Origin: Tritrichomonas musculus
Lineage: Eukaryota; Parabasalia; Tritrichomonadida; Tritrichomonadidae
Reading direction: 5' to 3'
NCBI GenBank assembly: GCA_039105265.1
Contig: JAPFFF010000005.1
Coordinates: 1,907,501-1,971,500 of the forward strand
Length of the DNA stretch: 64,000 nt
Shown: piece by piece, positions 10,965 through 20,555 of the stretch
Position numbering within the stretch: position 1 is the first letter of the stretch
Layout: each line of letters begins with the position of its first letter
The notes under the pieces: generated by a model
The model's input: the letters and a program-made list of their open reading frames with translations, nothing else
Database searches by the model: none
Told to the model about the DNA's origin: nothing
Translations under genes and position numbers: made by a program

Positions 10965-12155
10965 TTACAAATAAACTTGTAACTTTTTTATATAGCAAAA
11001 ATATTGATTTTTGTCAATATCTTGAGTGATGAAATTAGGATCATTCTCAAGTTCATGAACAATCTGATCAAATGTTGGTCTTTCGTTTGGATCTTCAGAC
11101 CAACCAATCTCAATCATATTCTTATAACATCCTGGAGTTGAAATCTTGAATTCTGGTCTTTTGATATTTGATAATGCATTGGAAACAAATCCTGAAAACT
11201 TTCCTACATTAACTGCTTGCTTTTCTTTAGTCATTATTTCATATACAATCATTGAGAATGAATAAACATCACTCGCTTTCGTGCATTCACCAGAGAAGAT
11301 GACCTCAGGTGCGGAATAAACGGATGATCCTTGTATCTTGCTTGCTGATTGGAATGTCATACTGTTCATCATCAAGAGATGCGTGCAAATACCAAAATCT
11401 GAAAGTTTAGGAAGTAATGAATCATCAACAATGATGTTGCTTGGTTTCAAATTTCGATGAATGATTCCATGAGAATGAAGGCATTTCATTGCAGAAGCAA
11501 TTCCATAAATATTCATTAATTTCTTCGTTGCATCCCAATCTGTGATTTTGTGGTTTTTCTTGTCCATTCGAAGAATGTCAGCAAGTGATTTGCTTGGATA
11601 AAGTTCTGTGATGACAACTGGCTTTGGCTCTTTCTTGAAACTTTGAGGTGAAAATCCAACAAATTGAAGAATTGATGGATGTTTCAATTGTAATATTTTG
11701 TTGAATTCACGTGCTGTCCTTGTCATTTCTTCTTCTGTGAATTGTGTCATATCAATATTGGATACTTTTGCAGAATAAACATTTCCTGTATTTTTTTGAA
11801 TAACTTTTATTATATTGTTGATTTCACTTTTCCTGATCGATTCTTTAGTTTCGTAATCATTCAAATTTATGAAATAATTGGTAATTGACATACTTTTCAT
11901 TTCATGTTCAATAACTCTATTAAATGCTGTTATTGTATGCTCACTTATTCTTTCTTTAACATTAGGAACATCATATTTTATTAATTGTTTGGTGCTTAAA
12001 CTTTGAATTGAATCTAATTCTAACGCTTCTTTTTGTTTTCCTGGCTCTTTTTCTTCATCATTCAAAATATACTTTTCACCAACAATTTCACTGTAGTTAA
12101 TAAGTTCATTCAAATCAGCATTGTTAAATATAAAATCAGGATTTGATTTGAGCAT
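10965..12155 (-). CDS. TKL-like pseudokinase (second half of a tandem kinase gene)
   Basis: The 396-residue ORF contains a kinase fold with the nucleotide-binding lysine region (YSAKVSN) but no glycine-rich loop. HRNLKPSN stands in the catalytic loop, so the catalytic Asp is Asn. DFG is kept (LSDFGIC), as are APE and the DVYSFSMIVYE helix and the RPTF motif. It should therefore not catalyse phosphotransfer, although it could bind nucleotide. Its first residues (MLKSNPDFIF) are the C-terminal tail of the upstream kinase domain, in the same frame and separated by one TAG. So the ATG at 12155 is probably internal, and the natural protein would start at 13148. Confidence 0.8.
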   Translation of the reverse strand: MLKSNPDFIFNNADLNELINYSEIVGEKYILNDEEKEPGKQKEALELDSIQSLSTKQLIKYDVPNVKERISEHTITAFNRVIEHEMKSMSITNYFINLNDYETKESIRKSEINNIIKVIQKNTGNVYSAKVSNIDMTQFTEEEMTRTAREFNKILQLKHPSILQFVGFSPQSFKKEPKPVVITELYPSKSLADILRMDKKNHKITDWDATKKLMNIYGIASAMKCLHSHGIIHRNLKPSNIIVDDSLLPKLSDFGICTHLLMMNSMTFQSASKIQGSSVYSAPEVIFSGECTKASDVYSFSMIVYEIMTKEKQAVNVGKFSGFVSNALSNIKRPEFKISTPGCYKNMIEIGWSEDPNERPTFDQIVHELENDPNFITQDIDKNQYFCYIKKLQVYL

Positions 12156-12200
12156 GTAAACAATTTCATCAAATGATGGCCTATCTTCTGGGTCTTCTGA

Positions 12201-13148
12201 CTAACATTTTTCAATCAGATCTTTGTAGCATTGAGGAATAGGAACATTAAACTTTGGACGATACTTTTTGAAAGCAACATGATAACAAATCGTCTCTGGA
12301 AGCCTAAATTGCATTGCAGGCTCTTCATTTGTCATTATTTCAAAAACAATCATGGCGAAAGCATAAACATCAGATGCCTTTGTGTAATCGCTTTTCTTCC
12401 AAATCTCAGGAGAAATGTACGGCGGCGTTCCTAAAATATCGGAGCAGTTTTCAATCACTTTCCCAAAATATTCTTTCGATAATCCGAAATCAGAAAGCTT
12501 TGGATATAAATATTCATCAAGAAGAACATTGTCTGGTTTAAGATCTCTATGGAGAATATTTTTATTGTGCAAATATTTCATCGCAGAAGCAATACCATAG
12601 ATATTGATCAACTTTTTCGTACTATCCCATCCTTTTATACCACAACCATGTCTTTCCAAATCTAAGATACCAGCAAGTGATCCATTGGAATGAATTTCTG
12701 ATATAAGAACAGGATTTTGCTTATTACTAAAGTTATTCAAACTGTAACCAACAAATTTCATAATTGATTCATATTGAATTTGTGATATTATTTCGAGTTC
12801 ACGTACCAAGTTAATTTGTTCTTTTTCTCTGAGATCAGTAGTTTCATTTTTCATTATTTTGGCTGCAAAAACTTCTTTAGTTGACTTTTTAATGACTTTA
12901 TAAACTCTCGCAAATCCTCCACTTCCAATTTTATCCTTTTTCTTGAATTCATTTAAATCAATTTGATGAACAACAGGTGATACTTTAATTTCAAAATTCT
13001 CTTTTTTAATCTTTATTTCTGATTCAACTTTTTTGAAAATAACTTCTTTCTGAACATTTGTATTGAGATCGTTAATGAAATCAACATAATAATTAAATTC
13101 GTCAAAATCAATGCTTTCAAAATCAAATGTTTTTTCTTTTAAAACCAA
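12201..13148 (-). CDS. TKL-like protein kinase (first half of a tandem kinase gene)
   Basis: The 315-residue ORF carries all catalytic motifs: IGSGGFARVYKV, the AAKIM lysine, HRDLKPDN, DFGLSKE, an SPE variant of APE, and DVYAFAMIVFE. It ends at LIEKC followed by TAG (12201-12203). The expected next residue in this kinase family is Trp, and the reading frame continues past the stop with SEDPEDRPSFDEIVYMLKSNPDF into the pseudokinase ORF. So one TGG to TAG change splits a kinase-pseudokinase protein of roughly 728 residues. It could be a recent nonsense mutation, an allele, read-through or a base error. The truncated kinase lacks only its last helices. Confidence 0.85.
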   Translation of the reverse strand: MVLKEKTFDFESIDFDEFNYYVDFINDLNTNVQKEVIFKKVESEIKIKKENFEIKVSPVVHQIDLNEFKKKDKIGSGGFARVYKVIKKSTKEVFAAKIMKNETTDLREKEQINLVRELEIISQIQYESIMKFVGYSLNNFSNKQNPVLISEIHSNGSLAGILDLERHGCGIKGWDSTKKLINIYGIASAMKYLHNKNILHRDLKPDNVLLDEYLYPKLSDFGLSKEYFGKVIENCSDILGTPPYISPEIWKKSDYTKASDVYAFAMIVFEIMTNEEPAMQFRLPETICYHVAFKKYRPKFNVPIPQCYKDLIEKC

Positions 13149-13482
13149 TTATTTTTTGATTTTCTTTTAAAAATCCATAAAAACGAGTCATACAGCTGTG
13201 TGAGTAATTCTCACAAAATTAAATTTCGCGTTGAAAATAAGTGGTATTTTTTATATTACGAATTATTTTCATCATAAAAACGTAAAGGGTTTCTTTATGA
13301 ATGACTAAATTAAATAGATAGCTTTCATTTGAGTATACGGTTCTCAAAAAAATAAAATCGGTTTTATAAAATTCAGAATTATTACTTTTGATATCTTTTT
13401 TTGAATCAATAGTAATTATTTGATCAACTAGGCAAGTTATTTGATCGCATAAAAGAAAAATTTGATTAAAAATTTGGTTATT
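13149..13482. other. AT-rich spacer upstream of the tandem kinase gene
   Basis: No gene is visible. It must hold the promoter of the minus-strand kinase gene; I see no element that I can name. Confidence 0.4.
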
Positions 13483-14236
13483 TTAATCATACAATTGCGT
13501 TAATGTGTTATTTAGATTGTTTTGATCAATATTTGCATTTATTTCATTTGTAACATTAAGAGGCAAACTTTCAGCTTTTTTGGATTCTAAAAAATTTAAT
13601 AATTTTGCTTTCATCTTTTGATCATTTGATATATTCTGATGGTTGAAATTAAAGAATGACGTGTCTTTAAAATAAAAAGTCGGATAAAAGTATCTTCTGA
13701 TCATAAAACCAACAATTGGCCTGATTGTTTACTTAATAAATTTATTATTTTTGATTTCAGTCGCAAAAAAATTGCAAAAATTTTCAATTTCTAATTTTGC
13801 ATTCATTTCGGTAGATGACTCTTCCTTATTTATTATACTAAGATTGAGTGTAACCGATTTGTTGTTTAAAATGCTGATTATTTTGCTGAAATCTGAAAAA
13901 TATATTTGCTCTATAATAAAACATTCATTTTCTATGCAAATAATAGCAGAGATCACTTGTGATTTTGATTTTGAAGAACTATCAATAACTGTTTTATTAT
14001 TTTTGTTGATTTCAGATATCGGAAATTTGAAATGTAATGAATTTAAAATTCGAGAGGTATTTTACCAAAATATCAGCATAAGAATTATCAAAATTACTTT
14101 CATTATGTCCATCGTTTTGTGAAAAAGGAATATTTATAAATTTGAATAACGAATACATTTTTTGAACTATTGGGCTTTTAATCGAATTTATTATTAATTC
14201 ATTTACTTGTAAGCATTTTTGAAGTAATGATTTCAT
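13483..14236 (-). pseudogene. Unknown protein, decayed
   Basis: Three short minus-strand ORFs (14012-14236, 13729-13956, 13483-13704) form one degraded gene. The last two are in the same frame and are separated by a single TAA at 13729-13731 and eight codons. The first joins by a frame change near 14010. The joint product would be about 250 residues, rich in I, N, S and K. I recognise no domain. It starts with KSLLQKCLQVNELIINSI and ends in an acidic, asparagine-rich tail. Adjacent genes are kinases, but nothing in it looks like a kinase. Confidence 0.4.
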
Positions 14237-15400
14237 CTTTTCGGAAATATTTATTGAACGAAAGTAAACTTAAAATTCAAATGACATCCCATCATTTTTT
14301 CTCTCAATTTACTTTACGAAAAAATATTTATTTCAATTTTACAAAGGTTTTATTATTTCTTTTCAATTTAGAATTTCGAATTTTTTTGATTTTTCATTAA
14401 AATGATTAAAGATCAATTCAGTTTGCAGACATTTTCATGAGATTTCGCCGACAACCCAATTTGACTGTTCCTTTTATTGCTATTGGTACCAAATTAAAAA
14501 TTCAAAAATTTTAATAATTACCAAACAATCTTGCAATTAGAAGAAACACTTGGATTTTTGCACATAAACCATTATAATTATTTTTTTATGACTTTTTCTT
14601 GACAGCTCCAACATTCAGCATTAAAATTTCAAAAACATACTCAACTCAGCAAAATTATTTCAAAAAAATGCTCACCTTATTAATTTACGTCATTTTCAAA
14701 TGGAATATCAGAATTATTTCTATTTCCCAATAGATATGAAACTTAAAGACATGTTTTCTTATTTATGCAGGTTCGGCTATCTAGATAATATTGAATTTAT
14801 TTTCATTTGACACTGCAAAAGAGAAATATTATCAAAAAATTGTTGACCTTCTTTTTGAGTCCATTAATCAGCCAAAACAAGAATGAACAAAGTTGGAATA
14901 ACAAAATTAAATCAAGCTTAATTAAGATTTAATCAATAAAAGTAAGACATCAAAATCTTAAACTTTTTGATTTTTAATCCAAATGTTGTTCTTTTCGCAT
15001 TATATTCTTTTTGATCAATCCTAGCGAGCAAATATTAATTTCATTATTTCCATATCGACAATATTTTGAATAATGGTTTATATAAGTTAAAAAATCAAGA
15101 ATTTGAATGGTTTATATAGTTTTTTATTTTTTTTTTAGAAAATTAAGTAGGAACGATCATTTGAAATTTAATTTTTTTGATACATTTTTACTTCCATTAT
15201 TCAAGGAAAACATGAAAAAAGGAGAGTAGTTTAATATATTTTCAAAGAGACAATATTTATGCCATCTGATTTTTTGAATCAAAATCATGTCCATTTCAAA
15301 AAATAAAATTTTTGTCTTGTTTTTTATTTAAAATCATTGACATGTTTTTTTTAATTGATTCTTTAATAATAAACAAATTACAAGCTCATTTTTTTCTAGG
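14237..15400. other. AT-rich spacer
   Basis: I see no gene, repeat or RNA in this stretch. It contains only homopolymer-rich DNA up to the lectin ATG. Confidence 0.5.
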
Positions 15401-15859
15401 ATGGAATATTACATTGTATCTTATGGAAATGAGCATTTGTGTCTTGACATCCAGAATAATTCTAAGAAGAAAAAAGCCAAAATAATTGCGACCAGATTTC
15501 ACGGCCATCCAAGTCAAAAATGGCGAATTCAAGGGGATTTAATCTATTCTGTTCACTCTGATCTTGTTCTAGATATACAGTGTGGGGAAGGTTGTTATAA
15601 ACCAATCATTCAATATCCTCCACATAATGGATCTAATCAAACTTGGACTTTTTATGATGATGGCTCGATAAGGTCACCAAAAGGCTACTGCATCCAGATA
15701 AATAGTGGAAACTATGTTGGCACAGGCACTTTTTTCGGAGGTAATTTTCAAAAATGGAAGTTAGTGAGATGCAATGAAATTGATCTAAAAAATGTAACAA
15801 TTAATATATTTCAACTTTCTATAAATCAATCTGAAACAAATATGCTCGCATTGCATTAA
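15401..15859 (+). CDS. Ricin-type beta-trefoil lectin domain protein
   Basis: The 152-residue protein is a single beta-trefoil lectin module (ricin B-type fold). It has three QxW-type motifs, one per lobe: SQKWRI near residue 47, NQTWTF near 84 and FQKWKL near 124, each preceded by a CLDI/LVLDIQC-type strand. The family binds galactose-like sugars. There is no enzymatic partner domain, signal peptide or membrane segment in the ORF, so it would be cytosolic or released by a non-classical route. It stands alone, with a long spacer on its left and a BspA surface gene convergent on its right. The frame is intact and the ATG is the first after an upstream stop. Confidence 0.85.
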   Translation: MEYYIVSYGNEHLCLDIQNNSKKKKAKIIATRFHGHPSQKWRIQGDLIYSVHSDLVLDIQCGEGCYKPIIQYPPHNGSNQTWTFYDDGSIRSPKGYCIQINSGNYVGTGTFFGGNFQKWKLVRCNEIDLKNVTINIFQLSINQSETNMLALH

Positions 15860-16095
15860 TAAAACTTTTCAGACGTTATCGATTTGTTAAAAAGTATTTC
15901 TTTATGAATATTTAATGAGTGAAAAGTATTTTTTTTTTTTTTTTTTTTTGTGAAATTTTCAAAGTCACTATTCAAAGTTACAGAAAAATTGTATTTGCAT
16001 CCAGCCACTTTTTGAATGGAATTATTAATCTCTAATCAACTTTTTAATATAAAATATTCAAAAAGCTGTCCCAAATATTTTTATTTTTATTTTTT

Positions 16096-19000
16096 TTATA
16101 ACCAAAAATTAATATCTGATTCAGATAAATCTGTTATACTTCTATTTTTTTCTATTTCTATTTCCTCATCATTATTAGCTGTTAATGAAGACGTAGAATA
16201 TGATAAAGATATTGATATATCGATATGCTTATTTTTTCTCCTAATTGAATAAATGATTATATATAAAACAATGAAAAATAAAGCACATGATCCACACACA
16301 ATTCCAATCAATTTTTCACGACTCATTTTTTCTTTTAATTGCAAATCCAATTGTATATATTCAATGATGTATGTAGGCGAATAATAGTGAATTATATAAG
16401 GATAATAAAATTGATAATAATCTTGTGAAACAGTCATTAAATAAGTTCCTTCATTTAAAAAATAAGACAGAAAATGCAAATTGGATAACGAATATGAAAT
16501 TGAAAACGAAACTGACTTTTGGATTACAAATGTTAAATTAAATGTTATCGAAAAAGATTTCATGCCAATAATATTTGAATTTATAGAAAAGGATTTCTCT
16601 TGCCATGATTCTTCGAATGTTTCATAATATTCTTGTGTAGTTTCAGCGTCTTCAGAAAAAAATGTAATTGAATAAATTGGAGTATTATTTTCATTATATT
16701 GATAACTTTGTTTAAACTTGCTACTTTTAATAAATTTATTACTTCTGCTAAAGAGATCACTTTCACTGAATTCACTTCTTTGGTTAAAGAAATTGCTTCT
16801 AGTGAATTTATCACTTCCACTAAAAGGATTGCTTCTAGTGAATTTATTACTTTTACTGAAGAGATTGCTCTCAGTGAATTCACTTCTTCTGTTAAAGAAA
16901 TTGCTCTCAGTGAATTTACTACTTCTGCTAAAGAGATCACTTTCAGTGAATTTATTACTTTTACTGAAGAGATTGCTCTCAGTGAATTCACTTCTTCTGT
17001 TAAAGAAATTGCTCTCAGTGAATTTACTGCTTCTGCTAAAGAGATCACTTTCAGTGAATTTATTACTTTTACTGAAAAGATTGTTTCCACTAAAAAAGTT
17101 GCTCTCAGAAAATTTATCACTTTCACTAAAAAAATTGGTTCTAGTGAATTTATTACTTCTGATAAAAAAATTGCTTCTAGTGAATATACTACTTTTGCTA
17201 AAGATATTGCTTCTAGTGAATATACTACTTTTGCTAAAGATATTGCTTCTAGTGAAATTATCACTTTTGCTGAAGAGATTGCTTTCACTAAAAAAATTGC
17301 TCTCAGTGAATTTATTGCTTTTGCTAAAGGTATTACTACTAGTGAATTTATTGCTTTTGCTGAAGAGACTGCTCTCAGTGAATTTATCACTTTCACTAAA
17401 AAAATTGCTCTCAGTGAATTTATTGCTTTTGCTAAAGATATTACTACCAGTGAATTTATTACTTTTGCTGAAGAGATTGCTCTCAGTGAATTCAATACTC
17501 ATACTAAAAATATTGGTTTTTATGTTCGTTTGTGAAGCTGATGATGTAGGAAGAAATCTGATAGGATATCCACAAAAATGATTATTTTGGTATTTGTCAA
17601 TGACATAAATAGCATCAACTTTTGTATCAGAAAAAATATATGTTTCATTAGGAGGACTTTTTATACCTAAGTAACAAACATAAAACAAATTTTCACAATA
17701 TCTAAATGCACCATATTTAATTGTTTCCACGCTAGCTGGAATTGTAATTACAGATAAACTTGTACATTTATAAAAGGCCATATCTCCTATATAATTGACA
17801 TTTCTATAAAAATCAATTGACTCTAATTTTGAACAATAACAAAATGTGTATCTTTCAATTCTAGTAATATTAAATTGAAACTTAAAAAATGACAAATTTG
17901 TACATTTTTCAAATACATAATCTTCGATAGAAGACACATTTTCTGGAATTTGAATTGACTCTAAACTTGAGCACTCACTAAAAGCTCTTGATTTAATCGA
18001 TTTTAGATCACCTAAAAACTCAATTGATACCAAATTACTGCATTTTGAAAATAGATAATTTGATATATCACTCACATTCACCGGAATTATGATAGAAGAT
18101 AAACTTGCACAATTGTAAAAAGCATAACTATCAATTTTACTTACATTTTCTGGAATGGTGAACGATGGCAAACTTTTACATCCAGAAAAAGCACTTGTTC
18201 CTATATTCGTAATTTCACCTAGAATTTCTACAGATAGCAAATTAATACATCCTAAAAAAAGATTACTTGAAATATAAGTTAATTGTTCAGGAATTGTAAT
18301 TGATGTTAAACTTGTGCAATATGACAATGCACCATCACCAACACTTGTTATTTTATTGTTAAATATAAAAGAAGACAAACTTGAACAATAAGCAAAAGTA
18401 CTTGTTGAAATTGATTCAACACTTTCTGGAACAGTAAATGAAGGCAAACTTGTGCAATTATAGAAAGATTCCTTTGAAATAGAAGTAACATTACCTTGAA
18501 ACTCAACCAATACCAAATTTGTACATTTTTTAAAAACAGATTCAAGAATTGTTGTCAGTTTTTTTGGTATTGTAATAGATGGCAAATTAGTGCAACTAAA
18601 AAAAGATTCCTTTCCAAGAAATGTAACATTTTCTGGAATTACAAATGATGACAAACTAGTGCATTTGTAACAAACGCCTTCATCAATCCAACGAACATCA
18701 CCAAGAATAATGACAGATTCAAGTTTGTAACAGTTATAAAAAAGACCATATTCAAATCTCGTAACTTTCTTTGGAATTGTGAGTGATGTAAGATTTTCAC
18801 AATTGCAAAATGCCATCCTTCCAATTGCTGATACATTCTCTGGAATCGGAATTGATAATAAGCTTTTACAGTATGAAAATGAACCTTTTCCAATTGACAT
18901 CACATTACCGCGTATTTTTATTGTTTTTAAATTTGTGCAATCACTGAATACATCATCTTTAATTGCTGTAATCATGGCTGGTATTGTAACTGTTTTTAAA

Positions 19001-19284
19001 TTTTCGCATTTGTAAAAGGCATAGGAGCCAATTGATGTAATAGTATCAGGAAAAGTGACATATTCGATTTCACTCCTGCTTTCATACCATGGTGCGAAGT
19101 TATAAAGAGCATAATCATACATTGAATCGCTTCCTGTGATTACGAGCGTCTGCCTAGTAATTGTATATTCTAATGAATCACCACAAAAACCTGATGTTTT
19201 CACTCCTTTTTTATTTGTTTCTTTTAAATCATTTTTTTGAATTGTAGTTGATAAAATTACATGGGTAAAAAAAGCAAATAACAT
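16096..19284 (-). CDS. BspA-like leucine-rich repeat membrane protein
   Basis: The 1,062-residue protein begins with a signal-peptide-like hydrophobic start (MLFAFFTHVILSTT). About twenty BspA-type LRR units of about 23 residues follow (residues about 70-560, e.g. LTSITIPEQLTYISSNLF and a following cysteine). Next come a long low-complexity stalk of SNKFTESNFFSE-type repeats (about 600-870), a short linker, a transmembrane helix (LIGIVCGSCALFFIVLYIII, about 985-1005) and a basic-then-acidic cytoplasmic tail. This is the type I architecture of trichomonad BspA surface antigens, which are implicated in adhesion. The frame is intact. The stalk is encoded by 12-base-phased repeats that leave other frames open as well. 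Confidence 0.9.
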   Translation of the reverse strand: MLFAFFTHVILSTTIQKNDLKETNKKGVKTSGFCGDSLEYTITRQTLVITGSDSMYDYALYNFAPWYESRSEIEYVTFPDTITSIGSYAFYKCENLKTVTIPAMITAIKDDVFSDCTNLKTIKIRGNVMSIGKGSFSYCKSLLSIPIPENVSAIGRMAFCNCENLTSLTIPKKVTRFEYGLFYNCYKLESVIILGDVRWIDEGVCYKCTSLSSFVIPENVTFLGKESFFSCTNLPSITIPKKLTTILESVFKKCTNLVLVEFQGNVTSISKESFYNCTSLPSFTVPESVESISTSTFAYCSSLSSFIFNNKITSVGDGALSYCTSLTSITIPEQLTYISSNLFLGCINLLSVEILGEITNIGTSAFSGCKSLPSFTIPENVSKIDSYAFYNCASLSSIIIPVNVSDISNYLFSKCSNLVSIEFLGDLKSIKSRAFSECSSLESIQIPENVSSIEDYVFEKCTNLSFFKFQFNITRIERYTFCYCSKLESIDFYRNVNYIGDMAFYKCTSLSVITIPASVETIKYGAFRYCENLFYVCYLGIKSPPNETYIFSDTKVDAIYVIDKYQNNHFCGYPIRFLPTSSASQTNIKTNIFSMSIEFTESNLFSKSNKFTGSNIFSKSNKFTESNFFSESDKFTESSLFSKSNKFTSSNTFSKSNKFTESNFFSESNLFSKSDNFTRSNIFSKSSIFTRSNIFSKSSIFTRSNFFIRSNKFTRTNFFSESDKFSESNFFSGNNLFSKSNKFTESDLFSRSSKFTESNFFNRRSEFTESNLFSKSNKFTESDLFSRSSKFTESNFFNRRSEFTESNLFSKSNKFTRSNPFSGSDKFTRSNFFNQRSEFSESDLFSRSNKFIKSSKFKQSYQYNENNTPIYSITFFSEDAETTQEYYETFEESWQEKSFSINSNIIGMKSFSITFNLTFVIQKSVSFSISYSLSNLHFLSYFLNEGTYLMTVSQDYYQFYYPYIIHYYSPTYIIEYIQLDLQLKEKMSREKLIGIVCGSCALFFIVLYIIIYSIRRKNKHIDISISLSYSTSSLTANNDEEIEIEKNRSITDLSESDINFWL
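16700..17510. repeat. Tandem low-complexity repeat encoding the S/N/F-rich stalk
   Basis: About 0.8 kb of short tandem units with a 24- to 36-base period (on the + strand, variants of CTCAGTGAATTTATTACTTT) encode alternating SNKF, TESN and FFSE blocks of the BspA-like protein. Homogeneous blocks suggest recent expansion and contraction. Confidence 0.85.
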
Positions 19285-19417
19285 TTCTGATTGTTAAAAT
19301 CCTATTTTCAATGATATCAGAAAAAATTGTTTGAACTCATTGAATGTCAAAAAAGTTCTTATAAAAATTCAAAAGAAAATTTATCATATCACATTTCAGT
19401 TTTTTTTTTTTTTTGAT

Positions 19418-20143
19418 TTATTTAAAAAGAAATATTTCAGGAGTCATGTAGTCAGGTGTTCCACAGAATGTAGTTTGTGTGCTTGCATCGTTTTGCTTGG
19501 CCAGGCCAAAATCAGCAATTTTTATGTGATAATCTGAATCTATCATAACATTTTCCGGTTTGAGATCACGATATATGTGCCCATGCTCATGAAGATATCC
19601 AATTCCAAGGACAATTTCAGCTGCATATAGACAAGCTGATGGCTCATCAATTTGCCCGCATTCACATATATGATCATTCATGTTCTGACCTACAACATAA
19701 TCAAGCACCAGTAATATTTTTTGTTCAGTTTGAAAGCTGCAAAGACCTGAAACAAGAAAAGGATGCCAAATGTTAGAAAGAACATCGAAAAGCGCCTATT
19801 CCAATTTCTTTTCTTGAAGAAAAGGATTTCTGTAATTGACAAATGTTAAATTCTTTTCTTGAAGAAAATGGAAAATCCCATTAAAATTATAATGGATGGA
19901 TTGTTTATCTGTGTCATGATTGTAATTTGTTATTAAGTCGGGTTCTAAATCTTCTAACTTGTTTTTTGATACTTTTGCTGCATATATCTTTCCTGAACTT
20001 TCTTCAATTACCTTGTAAACATTACCAAATGATCCTTCTCCCACTAATTCTTTTTTCTCTAATTTTTTGAGATCAATAAAATCATTAAGTTGGATCATAG
20101 TAATGAATATCCAACTTAAACAATTCAATGAGTTCTCATACAA
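19418..20143 (-). pseudogene. Truncated protein kinase, TKL-like front joined to AGC-like back
   Basis: The upper ORF (19796-20143) has a glycine loop GEGSFGNVYKV and the AAKVSK lysine, probably starting at MIQLNDFIDLKKLEKKEL. It ends at a TAG (19796-19798). Reading on in the same frame gives ALFDVLSNIWHPFLVSGL and the ORF 19418-19708, with an AGC-type core: YRDLKPENVMID, IADFGLAK, TFCGTPDYMTPEI. The protein then stops right after the activation segment, so subdomains IX to XI are absent. The joint between the two parts holds a duplicated 18-base stretch (FLQEKNL and FLQEKKL at protein level). The result is one in-frame stop plus 3' truncation. It may be a chimera of two kinase classes formed by recombination, or simply a divergent AGC kinase. 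Confidence 0.7.
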
Positions 20144-20368
20144 ATAAGGAAAAGCATGAGAAAAAATAATATTTTTTTTTTAAAATAATACATGAAAAAT
20201 AAAATAGAAATATCATTTAATAAGCATTCATAAAAAATAAATAAAAATCACTAAAGCAAATGATGGAACTGATCAATTTCATCATCTATAACTTCAATTG
20301 AAAGATATGCTTTTAATGATCCAAAAAAAATATCAATACCATAAAACAACTAAAGTTTCATCATATTA

Positions 20369-20479
20369 ATAAGCATACCTCCATTTGACGGTTTGGAGGA
20401 ATTTTCAATTCAAAATTCCTCCTTGGAGGAAAAAATACTCTCAAAAATCCTCCAAACCGTCAAATGGAGGTATGCTTAT
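20369..20479. mobile_element. Miniature inverted-repeat transposable element
   Basis: A perfect 32-bp inverted repeat (20369-20400 and 20448-20479, beginning ATAAGCATACCTCC) encloses a 47-bp centre. The element is flanked by a direct repeat: CATATTA flanks the full arms, and the match extends to 9 bp (TCATATTAA, 20361-20369 and 20479-20487) when the outermost A/T is assigned to the target. The centre contains nested palindromes (GGAGGAATTTT with AAAATTCCTCC at 20395-20422, and TTCCTCC-TT-GGAGGAA at 20416-20431). A 9-bp duplication is typical of Mutator-like elements, which are known in T. vaginalis. The perfect arms suggest recent insertion, 77 bp beyond the lipase gene stop. Confidence 0.85.
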
Positions 20480-20555
20480 CATATTAACTAATTAAAAAAA
20501 AAATATTAAACTTTTTTTAAAAGAGGAAACAAACAATCAATTAATAAAACACATT

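Noticed and set aside
15401-15859. Reading the beta-trefoil lectin as part of a toxin
   Set aside because: Only the sugar-binding module is present; no catalytic chain lies in the ORF or next to it, and such lectin modules are common in ordinary proteins.
16699-17581. Long plus-strand frames of 278 and 287 codons opposite the BspA-like stalk
   Set aside because: They are repeats read in other frames, giving monotonous leucine-rich or EFITFTEE products; the minus frame has the signal peptide, LRRs and membrane helix.
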